A DNA stretch of 64,000 bases from assembly GCA_004764695.1 (NCBI GenBank), contig SMSO01000037.1, positions 1,286,247 through 1,350,246 of the forward strand, given 5' to 3'. Positions 1 through 11,143 of this stretch are shown piece after piece; the stretch's first letter is position 1; each line of letters begins with the position of its first letter. Origin of the DNA: Schizochytrium sp. TIO01. Its lineage: Eukaryota; Sar; Bigyra; Thraustochytrida; Thraustochytriidae. The position numbers and the translations under genes were made by a program. Under the pieces are notes generated by a model. That model was given only the letters and a program-made list of their open reading frames with translations, had not been told where the DNA came from and ran no database searches.

Positions 1-368
1 GCCCAGACCTGGTAGACAAATTTAACAATCGTTATGAAGACGTTGTAGTAGGGAAAACCATGTCTGCCAACTGTTTTTACAACAATCAAGGACGCCTTGA
101 CGGAGCATTTGTTGATTATACCTACGAAGACAAAATCAGCTTTTTGAAAAATCTTGATGCCCATGGTGTAAAGAATATCGAGATGGAAGGCGTGTGCTTC
201 TCAGCTCTTCTTCATCGTGCAGGCATTAAGCCGTGTATTGTTTGTATGCCCCTTGTCAATAGACTCGACGGTGAAGTGCCCGCTCAAGTAGACAACCCCA
301 ACCGTGGTATGGAGCTTGTTATAGAGTATCTTGCTGAGGAAATCAGTGCTAGAGGTCTTGCAAAATAG
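1..368 (+). CDS. Uridine phosphorylase, C-terminal part (5' end outside window)
   Basis: The reading frame is already open at base 3 and runs to the TAA ending at 368, so about 121 C-terminal residues are seen. The enzyme splits uridine with phosphate into uracil and ribose-1-phosphate in cytosolic pyrimidine salvage. Seen: VVGKTM, a short FY..QGRLDGAF..YT segment, the NIEMEG motif and a later LVNRLDGE segment. In the family the NIEME stretch contributes Glu/Met contacts to the ribose, and QGRLDGA is typical of animal-type (UPP1/UPP2) rather than short bacterial enzymes. The internal ATG at 60 is not the start, since conserved sequence continues upstream. The next gene downstream on the same strand is a nucleoside transporter. 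A related nucleoside phosphorylase is the only real alternative. Confidence 0.9.
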   Translation, partial: PDLVDKFNNRYEDVVVGKTMSANCFYNNQGRLDGAFVDYTYEDKISFLKNLDAHGVKNIEMEGVCFSALLHRAGIKPCIVCMPLVNRLDGEVPAQVDNPNRGMELVIEYLAEEISARGLAK

Positions 369-890
369 GTTATAACATCCTCTTACATAGAAGGTTGTTC
401 TCTGGAGCTTGATAGAAATAGAAAACGGCATGCAAGCTTAAAGCCACAGTGCATAAACACGTTGATACGACTCTTTTTAGTTTAAAAAATCATTTAGAGG
501 TACGGTTGCACGTATTGTCCTTTCATAAATTATGCCTTTTACCTGCATTGGGATGGAGAGATCGGCGTCTATTTAAGACACGCAATCCTCAGTTCCTGGT
601 GATTTTGTGAAACTATTATCAAATAGATCAAATCCCAAATATCTTTTTTCTCCCGAATTGCCGTCCCATCTTTAACGCTTGTGCGTCATGTTTGTATCCC
701 AGCAAGTCTCAGGGATAAAAAAATTATATTCTCTTGGAAAATTTTGGTTCTCTTTATGAGTACTTGTTTTGACTTAACTCCCAAGTAAAAGGTCAGTAGG
801 AGTAATACCAATCAGAGTGGGTTCTCTTCTTTCTTGCTCTCGAGTATTACTTGGTGCTTGCAAACCAGTTTCTCACTGTCGTTCTCCATC
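369..890. other. Intergenic: uridine phosphorylase 3' flank and transporter 5' flank
   Basis: No ORF of note. The sequence is AT-rich, and the last 40 bases before the transporter ATG are pyrimidine-rich. I see no RNA gene or repeat here. Confidence 0.5.
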
Positions 891-2153
891 ATGGGAGCAA
901 CAACGCGGGGTACTGGCACCATGCTGGTTGTGGGCATGGCAATGTTGCTTCCCTGGAACTCCTTCCTGAATGTGTTGGGACTGCTGAGTCCAGCCTTTGC
1001 CGCATCGAAGTGGTCATCAACTTTTGCGGGCGCCTTTTCAACCACCTTTCTGGTCTTCAACTTCATAGTGCTCGCAGTAGAGACCGTAAAAGAACGATAT
1101 GGATACGTCCTTGGTGATGCTACGTTTGGAACTCTTCTAGGAGCATCTCTCACTGCTTCTGTGACCTTTTGTCTTGGATTCGTCGTGGCTGCATTTTACG
1201 ACAAAACTGCGACTTTGTACTATCTCATCATATTTTGCATGTTTGCTCTCGGTTGCTTTACAGCATGGCTTCAAGGAAGTGCATTTCGCTATGCAGCTGC
1301 AAAAGACGACTCGGGTAAGCTGACACAAGCTATCATGGCTGGCCAGGCGGTGGCGGGAGTTGGATCTTCACTAGTCATGTTTGTTCTCGTTTCAGGCGCG
1401 TTTCAACCAGCACGAACAACACTGATTTACCTTATTATCACAGCTTGCTTTGTGGGAAGCTCTGTCGCTATCTTCGCATATAGTAACCGCAGCACTTCGC
1501 GGTATGGACAAGTTATACAAGAAGACACCCCAGTCGAGACTCCACGCGTTGAACAGCTAGAACCAGTCCAAACATCTATTGCTGATGCTACTGCACCTGA
1601 GCCCTTCGAGATTGATCAGATCAGCCTAGACATGCATACTCAAGATCAAGAGAACACAATCAAAGCGCACGCTTCATTCCGAAACGGCTTCTATTGTGCC
1701 GTCTCTGTGTTTCTGTGCTTCACTTGCAGTCTTGGCATCTTTCCTGGTTTAACAATTCATCTTCTGCCAAAGCACTTTTCTGCAAATTATTTCCAACCAA
1801 TGCTGGTCTTTGCCTTTAATGTAGGCGACCTTCTGGGAAGACTTTTGAAGCCGTCGAGATGTGTGCAAAACCCTTTTCTGCAGTGCATCTATGGTATGTC
1901 TCGTTTTCTTATTTTCCCGGTTATTTTAACTTGTGGAATGGATGACGCTTCTAAAATGCCTCACTTTTTTGTCGGCGATGGTTGGCCAATACTGTGGATT
2001 TTTCTCCTTGGCATAACTAACGGGCATTTGGCCACTGCATCAATGATGGTGGGATGTAAACTTTATTCTCCAACTGCGATGAGTCTTTGGCTTAACGCAG
2101 GCTTGGCAGCTGGCAGCATTCTCTCCACAGGGGTAGCTGCGCTTGTATTCTAA
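891..2153 (+). CDS. Equilibrative nucleoside transporter (SLC29/ENT family)
   Basis: A 420-residue multi-pass membrane protein expected to carry nucleosides (possibly nucleobases) down their gradient across the plasma or an organelle membrane. The start is taken at ATG 891 (MGATTRG); the frame is open upstream to a TTG at 834, but no earlier ATG is seen. Seen: LLPWNSF at residues 19-25, the ENT signature in TM1; about ten to eleven hydrophobic segments; a polar loop around residues 205-260 matching the large TM6-TM7 loop of the family; and near the end ITNGHLATASM, equivalent to the conserved NGY/NGH segment of late ENT helices. Length is slightly below the human members (~456). It lies 522 nt after the uridine phosphorylase on the same strand and converges on the ceramidase. 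Confidence 0.93.
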   Translation: MGATTRGTGTMLVVGMAMLLPWNSFLNVLGLLSPAFAASKWSSTFAGAFSTTFLVFNFIVLAVETVKERYGYVLGDATFGTLLGASLTASVTFCLGFVVAAFYDKTATLYYLIIFCMFALGCFTAWLQGSAFRYAAAKDDSGKLTQAIMAGQAVAGVGSSLVMFVLVSGAFQPARTTLIYLIITACFVGSSVAIFAYSNRSTSRYGQVIQEDTPVETPRVEQLEPVQTSIADATAPEPFEIDQISLDMHTQDQENTIKAHASFRNGFYCAVSVFLCFTCSLGIFPGLTIHLLPKHFSANYFQPMLVFAFNVGDLLGRLLKPSRCVQNPFLQCIYGMSRFLIFPVILTCGMDDASKMPHFFVGDGWPILWIFLLGITNGHLATASMMVGCKLYSPTAMSLWLNAGLAAGSILSTGVAALVF

Positions 2154-2496
2154 TTTCGGATATTTGAAAGTCCAATAACTGTGGTAGATAACCTGACCAA
2201 AACATGTTTGAATACTATATTAAGGAGTAAAACTAAGAGACCTAAAACTCGCCACCCACAACTTGAGCGTGTTGTGTCGGTGAAGTATTGTGATAGTGGA
2301 AGATAGATTGCAAAACGTGAAAAAAAAGTGCCCTTGGTTAGTTGATTAGAAAATCTTCTTTATACTTTGCATAAATGATCTTGATAATGTGTTGTGTGGC
2401 AATACACTCTATGATCCCATGAAATACTTTTCAACAGACAAGAAAAAATGAAAAAAAAAAAAGGTTGAGCTATTTCATGAGAAACAGTAAACATGC
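2154..2496. other. Convergent 3' flanks of transporter and ceramidase
   Basis: 343 nt between two stop codons. It contains a short poly(A) run near 2450-2462 that could belong to either 3' UTR. No ORF or structured element recognised. Confidence 0.45.
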
Positions 2497-4671
2497 TTAC
2501 TCAATCGCAGACTGCTCACCAGGAACAAAGAGTTCAAAAACTTGAGAGGTTCCTTCAAATGATGTCACACGACCAGTAAAATGCTTACGGTCACCAAAAT
2601 GCCGCAAACGGTAACTGCCTGAAATTACTTGCTTCAAACTTTGAGCCGGACGCCATTCAACCGTAGCCGTGTAGTGCAATGAAAACATAGAGGAGCGGTT
2701 ATGAATAAAGCGTGTTTCAAATTCGCTATCTGTAGCAATCACCTTCCATGAGCCATCCTTTTCAAGGCGTTCAACCGTCAGATACGTGCCACCGAGACGC
2801 ATATTGTTACGCGCATTTGCACTCCAGAATGTGGCAGAGATAACTAGATCGGGTGTGAGCGTGTACTTGGTATCGACATCTGATTTTACAGATCCAAAGG
2901 CAGTGCCAATAGGCGCGGTGTCAGGCAGAGGGTTAGGGAGAAGCGAGACCTGGTGCTGCATAAGGTTTGCCGGGTTGGGCCCCTGGTCAGGTTGTACACC
3001 ATTTGATAAAGCATCAGCAAGATGGACGGCTTCCTGAACATAACCAGCATGAGTGTAGGGTCCATATAAAGTAGAGGCTGCCTCGTAACGTTGGACCTGA
3101 TATTCTTCGTATGTAGTGACATAAGAGGAATACTCGTTGGCAAGTCCAGCAATCACAACAACGCCATTCTTGGGGTCAAAGCCGCCACCCTCGATCAACT
3201 TGGCTCGTACTGCGTTACGAAGGCGGCGCCCAGCCATGGTCGTAAACTCTGATGGCACATTGATGATAGCAAGTTGATAACCGATCTGAAAGATCGAGAT
3301 AGGCATGACGACGGGATGCCATGGGTACGGTTCATTCATCTCACCAGTGGGAAGAAGTACAGGCTTTGGGTGCTGGCAAGCCTTGAGGTCTTCACTTGGC
3401 TTACGAAGGAAATTGCGTAAAAATTCCCAGAAAGGGTTTGTGGTCTTCTCGGATTGGATAAAGTCAAAAGCGCCAGGGCCGTCAGTGGTACCCGCAGCAA
3501 ATGAGTAGCCAAGTGCAGGCTTGCAAGTCATTACAGTTGTGCCGTCATCTAAGTTGACCTTGAGTTTAGACATATCTCGATACACATGCGCAGATTTGAT
3601 AGGACCATCAACAGATGCTCGGACGATTGCAGCACCCTCCGCACGGTCAAAGAGCTTGCGAGCAAACTTTGCCTGGCGTTCTCCAAGGATGCGTGTAGAC
3701 TCAAAAGGGTCTTTGGAAGGACCCACGCCGTGACACTGTTCATTGTATCCGTGGCAAGTTGAATGTAACTCCTCGCATGGGTCGCCAGAGTCTGAGCAGA
3801 ACGTGCCGTTAATGTTGGGGGAGACATCACCGAGGTTGGTTGAGGCAAACGCTGACACGAATGAGCCATTTCCAGCAAGTGTGTCAGGCCCATTGTACCA
3901 AGCTTCAAAAAGTTGCGAGGCATAACCCTTATTGTCGCCACTAATGAGGTGGTTGTCATTAGGCATTGTCGTACCATGGACACTGAACCAGTTGAGCATA
4001 CCTACCGGCGTGCCGTCGGACTCCTCAATGCGAAGTACAGTGGAGTTAAGATCGGTGTTGTGCCCATAAAGATCCCGTTCCCACCTTGGGTTGTTCAGGT
4101 ATCCTGATGGGGATCGATTAATGTTTGCAACGCCCGGTGCCATTGCGGCCCTCGATATCTCCAGCTTACGGCCTGATTTCGCAGATTTGTGAGCCTTCAC
4201 AATTGCATGCACGATACCAGAGACAAAGCCTTCAAAAGATGAAGGTACGAAGCCCCATGACGGCACTTGAAAGAGAACATTTTGCAGAAACCCGGCAGGG
4301 GCACTGTGAGTGTGCGTGCCACTAATTGAAATGGTTTGAGCGGAGTAAACACCAGGAAGAATTTTGTCCAAACGATCAACAACTTCAGCAGTCACAGCTT
4401 GGGTTCCCATGCATGAATCCAGGCTGACAAAAGCAAGTTTTGTCGCATTTGGATCCTTTCCAGCACCATCATTACCAAATACAAATGCCCGGGCTCGAAG
4501 TCGGAAGTGGATGCCACCGGTTGTCTGCTCTGGCATGGCGTAGCCCATCATGTTTACATCAGATGCTGGACCAGTAACGTCGCCCATGCCAACTCCAGCC
4601 CAGTACGCATTACATTTATCGCTAAACACGAGCAATGCAAGCACCACGAACAAGGTGAATTCGACCCTCAT
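2497..4671 (-). CDS. Neutral ceramidase, secreted/lumenal
   Basis: A 724-residue N-acylsphingosine amidohydrolase that releases sphingosine and a fatty acid from ceramide. Residues 1-22 form a signal peptide (hydrophobic core at 5-16, then a small-residue cleavage site), and the mature N-terminus YWAGVGMGDVTGP matches the family start. Seen: GTHTHSAPAG with His120/His122 and NWFSVHG with His232 (zinc-site region); NINRSPSGY at 183-191; and TNLGDVSPN with Ser284 at the position of the catalytic Ser of Pseudomonas ceramidase. PSEFTTMAGRR and a Tyr-rich NEYSSYVTTYEEY stretch follow, where the family has its Glu and Tyr zinc ligands. The C-terminal third is the Ig-like domain. No frame break. There is no Ser/Thr-rich mucin box after the signal peptide, unlike the mammalian enzyme. 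Start ATG is at 4671. Confidence 0.97.
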   Translation of the reverse strand: MRVEFTLFVVLALLVFSDKCNAYWAGVGMGDVTGPASDVNMMGYAMPEQTTGGIHFRLRARAFVFGNDGAGKDPNATKLAFVSLDSCMGTQAVTAEVVDRLDKILPGVYSAQTISISGTHTHSAPAGFLQNVLFQVPSWGFVPSSFEGFVSGIVHAIVKAHKSAKSGRKLEISRAAMAPGVANINRSPSGYLNNPRWERDLYGHNTDLNSTVLRIEESDGTPVGMLNWFSVHGTTMPNDNHLISGDNKGYASQLFEAWYNGPDTLAGNGSFVSAFASTNLGDVSPNINGTFCSDSGDPCEELHSTCHGYNEQCHGVGPSKDPFESTRILGERQAKFARKLFDRAEGAAIVRASVDGPIKSAHVYRDMSKLKVNLDDGTTVMTCKPALGYSFAAGTTDGPGAFDFIQSEKTTNPFWEFLRNFLRKPSEDLKACQHPKPVLLPTGEMNEPYPWHPVVMPISIFQIGYQLAIINVPSEFTTMAGRRLRNAVRAKLIEGGGFDPKNGVVVIAGLANEYSSYVTTYEEYQVQRYEAASTLYGPYTHAGYVQEAVHLADALSNGVQPDQGPNPANLMQHQVSLLPNPLPDTAPIGTAFGSVKSDVDTKYTLTPDLVISATFWSANARNNMRLGGTYLTVERLEKDGSWKVIATDSEFETRFIHNRSSMFSLHYTATVEWRPAQSLKQVISGSYRLRHFGDRKHFTGRVTSFEGTSQVFELFVPGEQSAIE

Positions 4672-5974
4672 CGTGAAAGATCAATCAATTTCTTCCCAAG
4701 GAGGTGAATTTGCTATACGATTCTCAGCTACGTTGCGGAGCGTGTCCTAATCAGCAAAGGCTTGTCTAAGAACGACTCGGGGCCTTCGTCTGCGCTGATT
4801 AGCGCACTTTAACCAGTTAAATGTATTCCCCGCGGCAGACGGGAAGCTGCGCAGCGAAAGCCGAGGAAGGGCCCGCAGACGTCTCCGAGCTGATCGGAGG
4901 GACGTGGGATTCGGGTTTGATCACCTTTGTTGATTCTTTAAGAAAAGAAAAGATTTTTACTCAGAAAACGCAAATCCTTTTAGTCCCCAATGCTAGTCTC
5001 TCAGTTAGATATATGCCTACTAGTCTCTTCGATGTCCAAAGTCCTTTCCCCCCCAAATGCTTTTAGACAGGATTGAGTTCTTTCTCATAGTTGTACCTAA
5101 CCAGAGTCCTACCGTATTTTTACTTTCTGTTGAAAGAACTTGCAAGAGAGAAAGAACCTCAGGGAAGAACTCTTCTCGCCATCAAACTCTTCGCTCTCCA
5201 GGAATCAATCAACTTAAGTCGAGGTCCTTCCTCTAGATCCGAGCTGTCTCTGAGCTGACCCAAGGTGACGTTGTGGTCAATTTTGAGAGAAGAAGAATAT
5301 GCTTCGATTTGGTAGACTCGGAAATAATGAGAGTGGAGATTTATCAAGATATCTGGATGGAGAAGCAAAACCCTGTATACAGAATAACTGAAGGATTTAA
5401 GGGTCGACGAGCATGGCGCAAATAAATGATGACTCGTTAAAATGATAGAAGACGGAATATGGTTGACGATTCAAGTGTGACAAAGTGAGTTAGAAATGGT
5501 GAAGATCACTCGAAGGGTAGATACATATGCGAATAGGGAAAGAGTTATCGGAAATTGTGAACCCTAACGGGAATTTCCAAAGTGGCTGCTTTTAAAGGAC
5601 GAGATGAGGAGGTCGATAAAGCCTCCACAGTTCTTTGACGACACGAGAAAACAGAAGTGTCGTGCTCTAGGAATGAATAAAAGGCTATATGCGATATCTT
5701 TACTTATGATGATATCAAGAATCAAGAATTAAAGTTAGGTATGTTGTATCACATACCATTTCACAGACGCCGTGAGGCCTGCGAGCCTAGCAAAGTAGCA
5801 AGAGAGTTGTGAAAAGGAAGATACAATGATGTGAAGTTGAAATCTTTCTCTATCTATGATAGTTGTGGTATGTAATTTGACAAATAGCTCGTTTGATTGA
5901 CGCTTGTTTGATATTTTAGGGCAAGAGATATGTTAATACTCACGAATAAGATGGTTTTGTATTGCGTCTTATAA
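4672..5974. other. Intergenic: ceramidase 5' flank and GAF-gene 3' flank
   Basis: Only short, unconvincing ORFs. A 9-base inverted repeat (CTAATCAGC at 4747-4755, GCTGATTAG at 4794-4802) lies about 75 nt upstream of the ceramidase ATG and could be a regulatory dyad. The rest is AT-rich with no recognisable gene. Confidence 0.4.
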
Positions 5975-8900
5975 TTATTCTGACAGCAGTTGAGAAACTA
6001 AGCTACCCAAACGTTGCAAGGCGGCTAGGTCAATGTCGTTGAAGCAAGCAGATGCGTGTACAGCCGTTCCTGCATGTAGCCAAGACTGTGTATGTAGAAG
6101 GCTGTGATTTGCATCGGAATGTCGACGATTCACGAGCAACAGGATTGCTTGCAACTGGCCTGGGATACTATTAAAAATTGGCCATGCACAGGAACTGGTC
6201 ACTGAGACATCTTTAAGCCAGTCATTCATAGCAGAATAGTCGCCTGTGGTATCGATAATGGGGGATGTGGAATTTCCTTTCAACAGCTTATGTATAGCAA
6301 GATCAGAGTTTTCGTCCAAGAAAACATATCTACTTGCTGGAAGCTCATCGATTATAGGCTCATCTTGTATCGAAGCTTCATCAAAGTCGATCAAGACAAG
6401 CTCATCTCGATATCTTACCGAAACCAAGCTAATTACCCTTTCACAAGGTAAAATTTCTGAGATAAGACCAGAGAGCTTTTCTACACATTCTAAAAGCCTT
6501 ACCCACGCGCTTTCAAGAGGCAGAGAAAGATGATAAACTAAATCTGAAATACCACAATTCATCATTTTCACTTCATTTAAGCGAAGTGAAGTTTCTTCAA
6601 TGTGTAGGCATAAATCAACATCAAAAGCTACCGCACTTGTACAGCCCAAAATGAGTTGCTCGCATTCAGTTGTTACCACCGAACTATGATCAAAAGTATA
6701 CTGACAAACGCCGAAACAATGCCGCGTCTCAAGATGTTGCTGTCCCGATACAGTGCCCCATAATGGAACGGTTGCCACTGTTCGATCTCCATTTGGTGAA
6801 AAGTACCAGTGCATGGTTTGATTAGGCTTCAGATCGGTTTTCACTTGAAAAGCTTCTGCAAATAACACCGGATCAGACTCTGCAGCTATTCTGGAAGGCT
6901 TCCAAGCTTGATCACTGCTTCTTGTGGTAGAATATATACGTGTTAACAATTCTTCCTCGGCATTGCTAGAGGGGAATAAATGAATGTAAATGTCACTTGC
7001 TTCAAGAATAATCTTGGCATGCTCTATTATTCCAGAACAGGATGGATTCGTAACTCTTTGGCCATTCCGACATAAACTTGATTGAACACCAGAACTCTGT
7101 GCCGATGAGCCAAAGGGCAATCGATTTGTGGAGCCAGTGCTATAGAATGACCACGAGCGGAGACTTGTCGCTCTGTTGAGTGAATCCTCAGGTCCGTCGA
7201 GTTCATCTCGAGCACGTTGCAGCTGTTTCAAGGGACGACTCGGCAAGCCAGCTTTTTCTTCCGGCAGATCCTCCCGGGATGGTAGATTATGCCTTGAATA
7301 TAGTGTCCGCAAGTCTCCACATGCTAGAATGCCATATGGAATTCGGCGATCATAGTCAAGCTCATCCAGGAGCGTTGCTCGATCTACTAATCCATGTTGC
7401 TCAAGATAGCTTCGGAGATGGGTCATTGCAGAGTCAGAAAGTTCACCAAGAAACGAATCCTCCTGTAAATAACCATCCTTAACTTCCTGACGAAAGGTAT
7501 CCAACTCTCGAAGCTGATTCGACGCACAAATCAGCGTTTCCATCATTGTATTAATCCAGCGATTCAATTCAATATCTCCAAAGCTATTACTATATAGAAT
7601 ATCTTCAAGTTCCCATGAGCAAAGGTCGTCATCAAAGTACTCCTCGTTAACCACCAAAGCTTGTCGGAAGTACACAACGTCCATCTGTGCATCATTCTCT
7701 GTTGTTTGGATCATTTGAGATGCCGAGGGCCTACCTTGTAATGAAAATGCAAATTCGAATGCCCATGTTCCGCAAGATGCGTCATCTTTGCAATTCCTGT
7801 TGCGTCCACGCTTCCCAATCTAAAGTTTCCTCTTCTGATAATATATGGATCGTGCTCTGGAGATCATCAGTATCCCCACGACATGAACTCTTCTCAAGAG
7901 GCAATAAGCGACGTCGCTGTGATGGAATATGTACTAAAGATGCAAGAGCTAAGTTGCGAGTGTCTAATGATCTACCTAAAAGCTGCACAAGATGTGGTTG
8001 ATTCATTGTATATGAAATTCCACGGTCCAGACTTTCAGGCGTATATTTTCCTTTTCGTGACCGCGGTGCTACTTGTTCAATGTATTGGTCGTCACTAAAC
8101 ATGCTTGGGATAATCTCCTTTCGAGGTGCACCTGCGCCTTTGGATCTAGTACGTTCATTAGGATTTGCACCTCTGTTACTTGAAGGGAAAACCTTTTCTT
8201 TATCGATGTGCGACTCTGGCCAACTAGTGATATGCCCAGTTGACGAGGTAAAGGTTACACTGCGTGGTGAGCAAGCTGTTCTGGGGAGATTAAGTTTAGG
8301 TAGATCGGGTTGATTCTGGGTGTAAAGACCTGAGATAGATTCCGCAATAGGGATTTTATAATCTTCGCATTCAATTTCGGATGCCCATGCCGAGGGAGCG
8401 TACACAGCAAGCAGATTCTCATGAAACGATTTTGCGCATGGGCCTAACAGAGTTTCATCAGATAATTGCAATTCCTCTGCGCATAAATGTGGCTTTGACT
8501 CACTTGCCCACAGAAAAGTTGCCAGCTTTTTGCTGATAGTCTCGCAAAACGAGACTAATGAATCGACTTTTAAGATCTCGCGCAGTGCGTCAACCATGTG
8601 AGCTTGAATTGTGCAAGCTTGACCAAGAGTTGCGACTTCACCTTCCCACTCCTTCATTGTCGTGGCGCGCTTTTGGCGATCACCTGCATCACGTAGATAT
8701 TGAGACAAAGCATTTGCGATTATTGGCGCACATTCATCAGCAACCATTTTATCTCTCAGCGTAAATGGCTGTGCTTCTCGGAGATCTCTTTCGAGACGAA
8801 GTATACCCATATAGACTTCTTCATCTTCTCGAAGAGCAAAGTCAGAAACATAAAGAGGGATACAAAGTTCAGACTTATCATCTCCTGACCAAATAATGCT

Positions 8901-11143
8901 TTGGCGAGATTTCGCTCCAATCGCGAGCGGGTGAGAAGAAGAAATATTCCATGTCAGAGCAGTGTTTCCCCAAAGATTGCGTGGGTTGGTCTAACACTAG
9001 GGTTATCGCCAGGTACAACAACCAAAACCCAGGGGTTTGCCTCGAGTGTTCTATCCTCTTCCATGATTGTATCAATTAGGTCGCTTGTCTCCAGTAAACT
9101 TTTACGTCGAGACAAAGAACTACGACGACTTGCACCTCTTTCCAACCTTCTTTGAGTTGACGGATTGCGCTGCTTTTTACGCCTGGCAGGTGAGTTGATT
9201 CGATCCTTTGCTCTTTGCAAGGTTTTCAAACTTTTTGCTTCGAGATGCGAAGTTGTTGCTCGAAATGATTGCATTAATGCTTCGCGATTTTGTTCTTTGT
9301 TTTTAGCCGGGTCAAGAAGGCTATTTAGAATTCTTAGTTGAGAAGCTTCCATAGTGGAGCCATGTCCAAAGTATACAGCATGATTCTGCATATCGCGACA
9401 AACTAAGAGTGAAGCTCGTTGTGCTTCAAAAAATATTCCGCAATGATCCTGAACAGCCTTGACCAATTCAGCAAAGGATGTCGCGCCACATCCTACAACT
9501 TGTTGAGGCAAAAATGAAGCCCGCTGCTTGCACTCCGCCTCAAAGAGCTTTTCAGAGTCAATATCGGTCTGTATGTTAATTGAAGGCGCCTTCGCAGCAC
9601 CTAGATACGGTTGTTCAAGCGGAGTATGGTCAGAGGTTCCTCTTTTGATGTTGTAGCCAGAGTAGTATTCCGTATATTGTGATTCTATGTCCTGGGATCG
9701 ATTTGTTACACCTAGATCTTGCATATTATGCTTTATACAGCGTTCGGATGCTGGCTTAGTCGGAAATGACTCACATTCGTTTTGTGGTATAGTGCAATAA
9801 ATTTCAGCTAGCCATTGGGCTTGGTCAAGCTGTTGTGGCAGCCAAAGGCTAGAACTACGACCTACATACGTGCGAGCAATCAAAACTTTGAAAGCATGTT
9901 CTTGACGCTGTACAGGATCCTTGCTAGCTTCATGAGGGATGTGTACGAGAATTACACACAACATTGAAGACGTGCCAAATTCATCTTGTTTGTGGGTGTC
10001 CTTGCGCCAATCGAAAACCTGCACCGCTCTTCCATCTTCTTTGAAAGCTGCTAGGGCAATACGAGCAAGACTCGCAAGGGAACCTTGAGCTGTCTCCGGA
10101 TAAACAAGGTCAATTTGCTCTGCTTCAAGAACATTTGCTATGCGCCTAAGCCAATCATCCTTATACGAAGTCTGTTCAGCATTAGAAAAGGCGCATTTTT
10201 CTTCTAATTCGACTTCAGTTCGGAGGTGCTCAAAAAAGCCATCTGTTGCCAGTCCCAAGACACGTTCAATAAGCATTTCGTCTGAAGAAGATTCCGCGAT
10301 GCGGTCTAGCATGTCAGCAAAGTCACTACCATCCCCATGCATCAAAGCGCTAGCTAAAGCTTGATCTTGCTTGAGTTTAGCTTTTTGAGTTGCTTTGAGC
10401 TTATTGGGCGAGGTTTTAAGAACATGTTGAGCGTGCCAGGAATCTAAAAGCCCCCCTGTCTGCTTAGATGACTCTTCTGAATCAGGCAAAGATGCATTAA
10501 CAAATTTCGCAGACTGTTTCATTGCCCCACTAGATGTGTGTGTGACAGAAGCAGAACCTGATTCAAGAGAAGAGGATGCATAAGATTGGTGAATTGTTCG
10601 ATTTAGATGTTTAGCCTCATCAATAATTCTTTGCACCTCCTCCTGGTCTTCAGCAGTGTCTCTGATCCATTGTTCGCTAGGTTGGTTCAAAGGCTTAGTC
10701 AACTCCACAGCACGAAGTGCAGTAGCAAGACTGAGATGACCTGCCCCTGCTGAGCTGAGAATAGCATCGATGGTATCAAGATCCACACCTTCATTGCGAT
10801 TTAATAAATTCCATCGAAAATCCTTATCTAAATCGCGTGGACTAGTGACGAGCCGAGAGGTCCTGGATGATCTAGCTTGTATGAGTTGTAAAAGCTGAGG
10901 GTCATTATCGATCGTAGCAACGACAGCTCGTTCTGATGGACTTCGACGAATTAGCTCAGCTTGCACCGACGTACGTTTGGTTCGGGAAACCTCACTAGTA
11001 AGTTGCTGCAGATCCGGAAGTTCGAGCTGAAGTCCTAACTTTGAGCCAGGTTTGTTGTTATCGAATCCAACATTTTTTTTTGCCTTTGGTTGTTGTAGAT
11101 CCTGCGAGCTGGCATGCAATTCACCTGATTGCAACCTTTGCAT
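5975..11143 (-). CDS. Large GAF-like multidomain protein, reading frame broken twice
   Basis: Three long minus-strand frames abut and read as one ~1,700-residue protein: 11143-8954 (729 codons, ATG at 11143), about 8990-7782, and about 7810-5975. The frame changes at ~8961-8990 (equivalent to one missing base) and ~7782-7815 (one extra or two missing bases). Seen: a Ser/Gln-rich, probably disordered N-terminus; then segments with GAF-like strand patterns, such as ASLLVCRDMQNHAVYFG, ELCIPLYVSDF...VYMGILRL...PFTLRD and, at the end, CAWPIFNS..GQLQAILLLVNRR followed by DIDLAALQRLGSLVSQLL. The first break falls inside one GAF-like unit. There is no HD-phosphodiesterase, cyclase or kinase motif, so a catalytic role is not supported. 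GAF domains usually bind cyclic nucleotides or other small ligands; here the ligand is unknown. Short introns are possible, but no GTAAGT-type donor was found. Confidence 0.6.
7770..7815 (-). other. Frame change 2 in the GAF-like gene
   Basis: Upstream frame ends ...DWEAWTQQELQR then TGA. The next frame opens after a TAG and reads KDDASCGTWAFEFAFSLQG before the ATG at 7714, so that ATG is not the real start. An indel or an unrecognised intron would explain it. Confidence 0.5.
8961..8990 (-). other. Frame change 1 in the GAF-like gene
   Basis: Upstream frame ends ...THAIFGETLL then TGA. The downstream frame opens just after a TAG and reads NLWGNTALTWNISSSHPLA. A single base lost near the GGGG run would join them as ...THAIFGNTALTW. 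A 38-nt intron ending at the TTAG is formally in phase but unusually short. Confidence 0.5.

Noticed and set aside
834-890. Longer start for the nucleoside transporter
   Set aside because: The extension begins at TTG with no ATG; residues before ATG 891 do not resemble ENT sequence.
5975-7714. Cyclic-nucleotide phosphodiesterase, suggested by a W.FE.F segment and GAF-like context
   Set aside because: No HN..H or other HD metal-site motif anywhere in the three frames.
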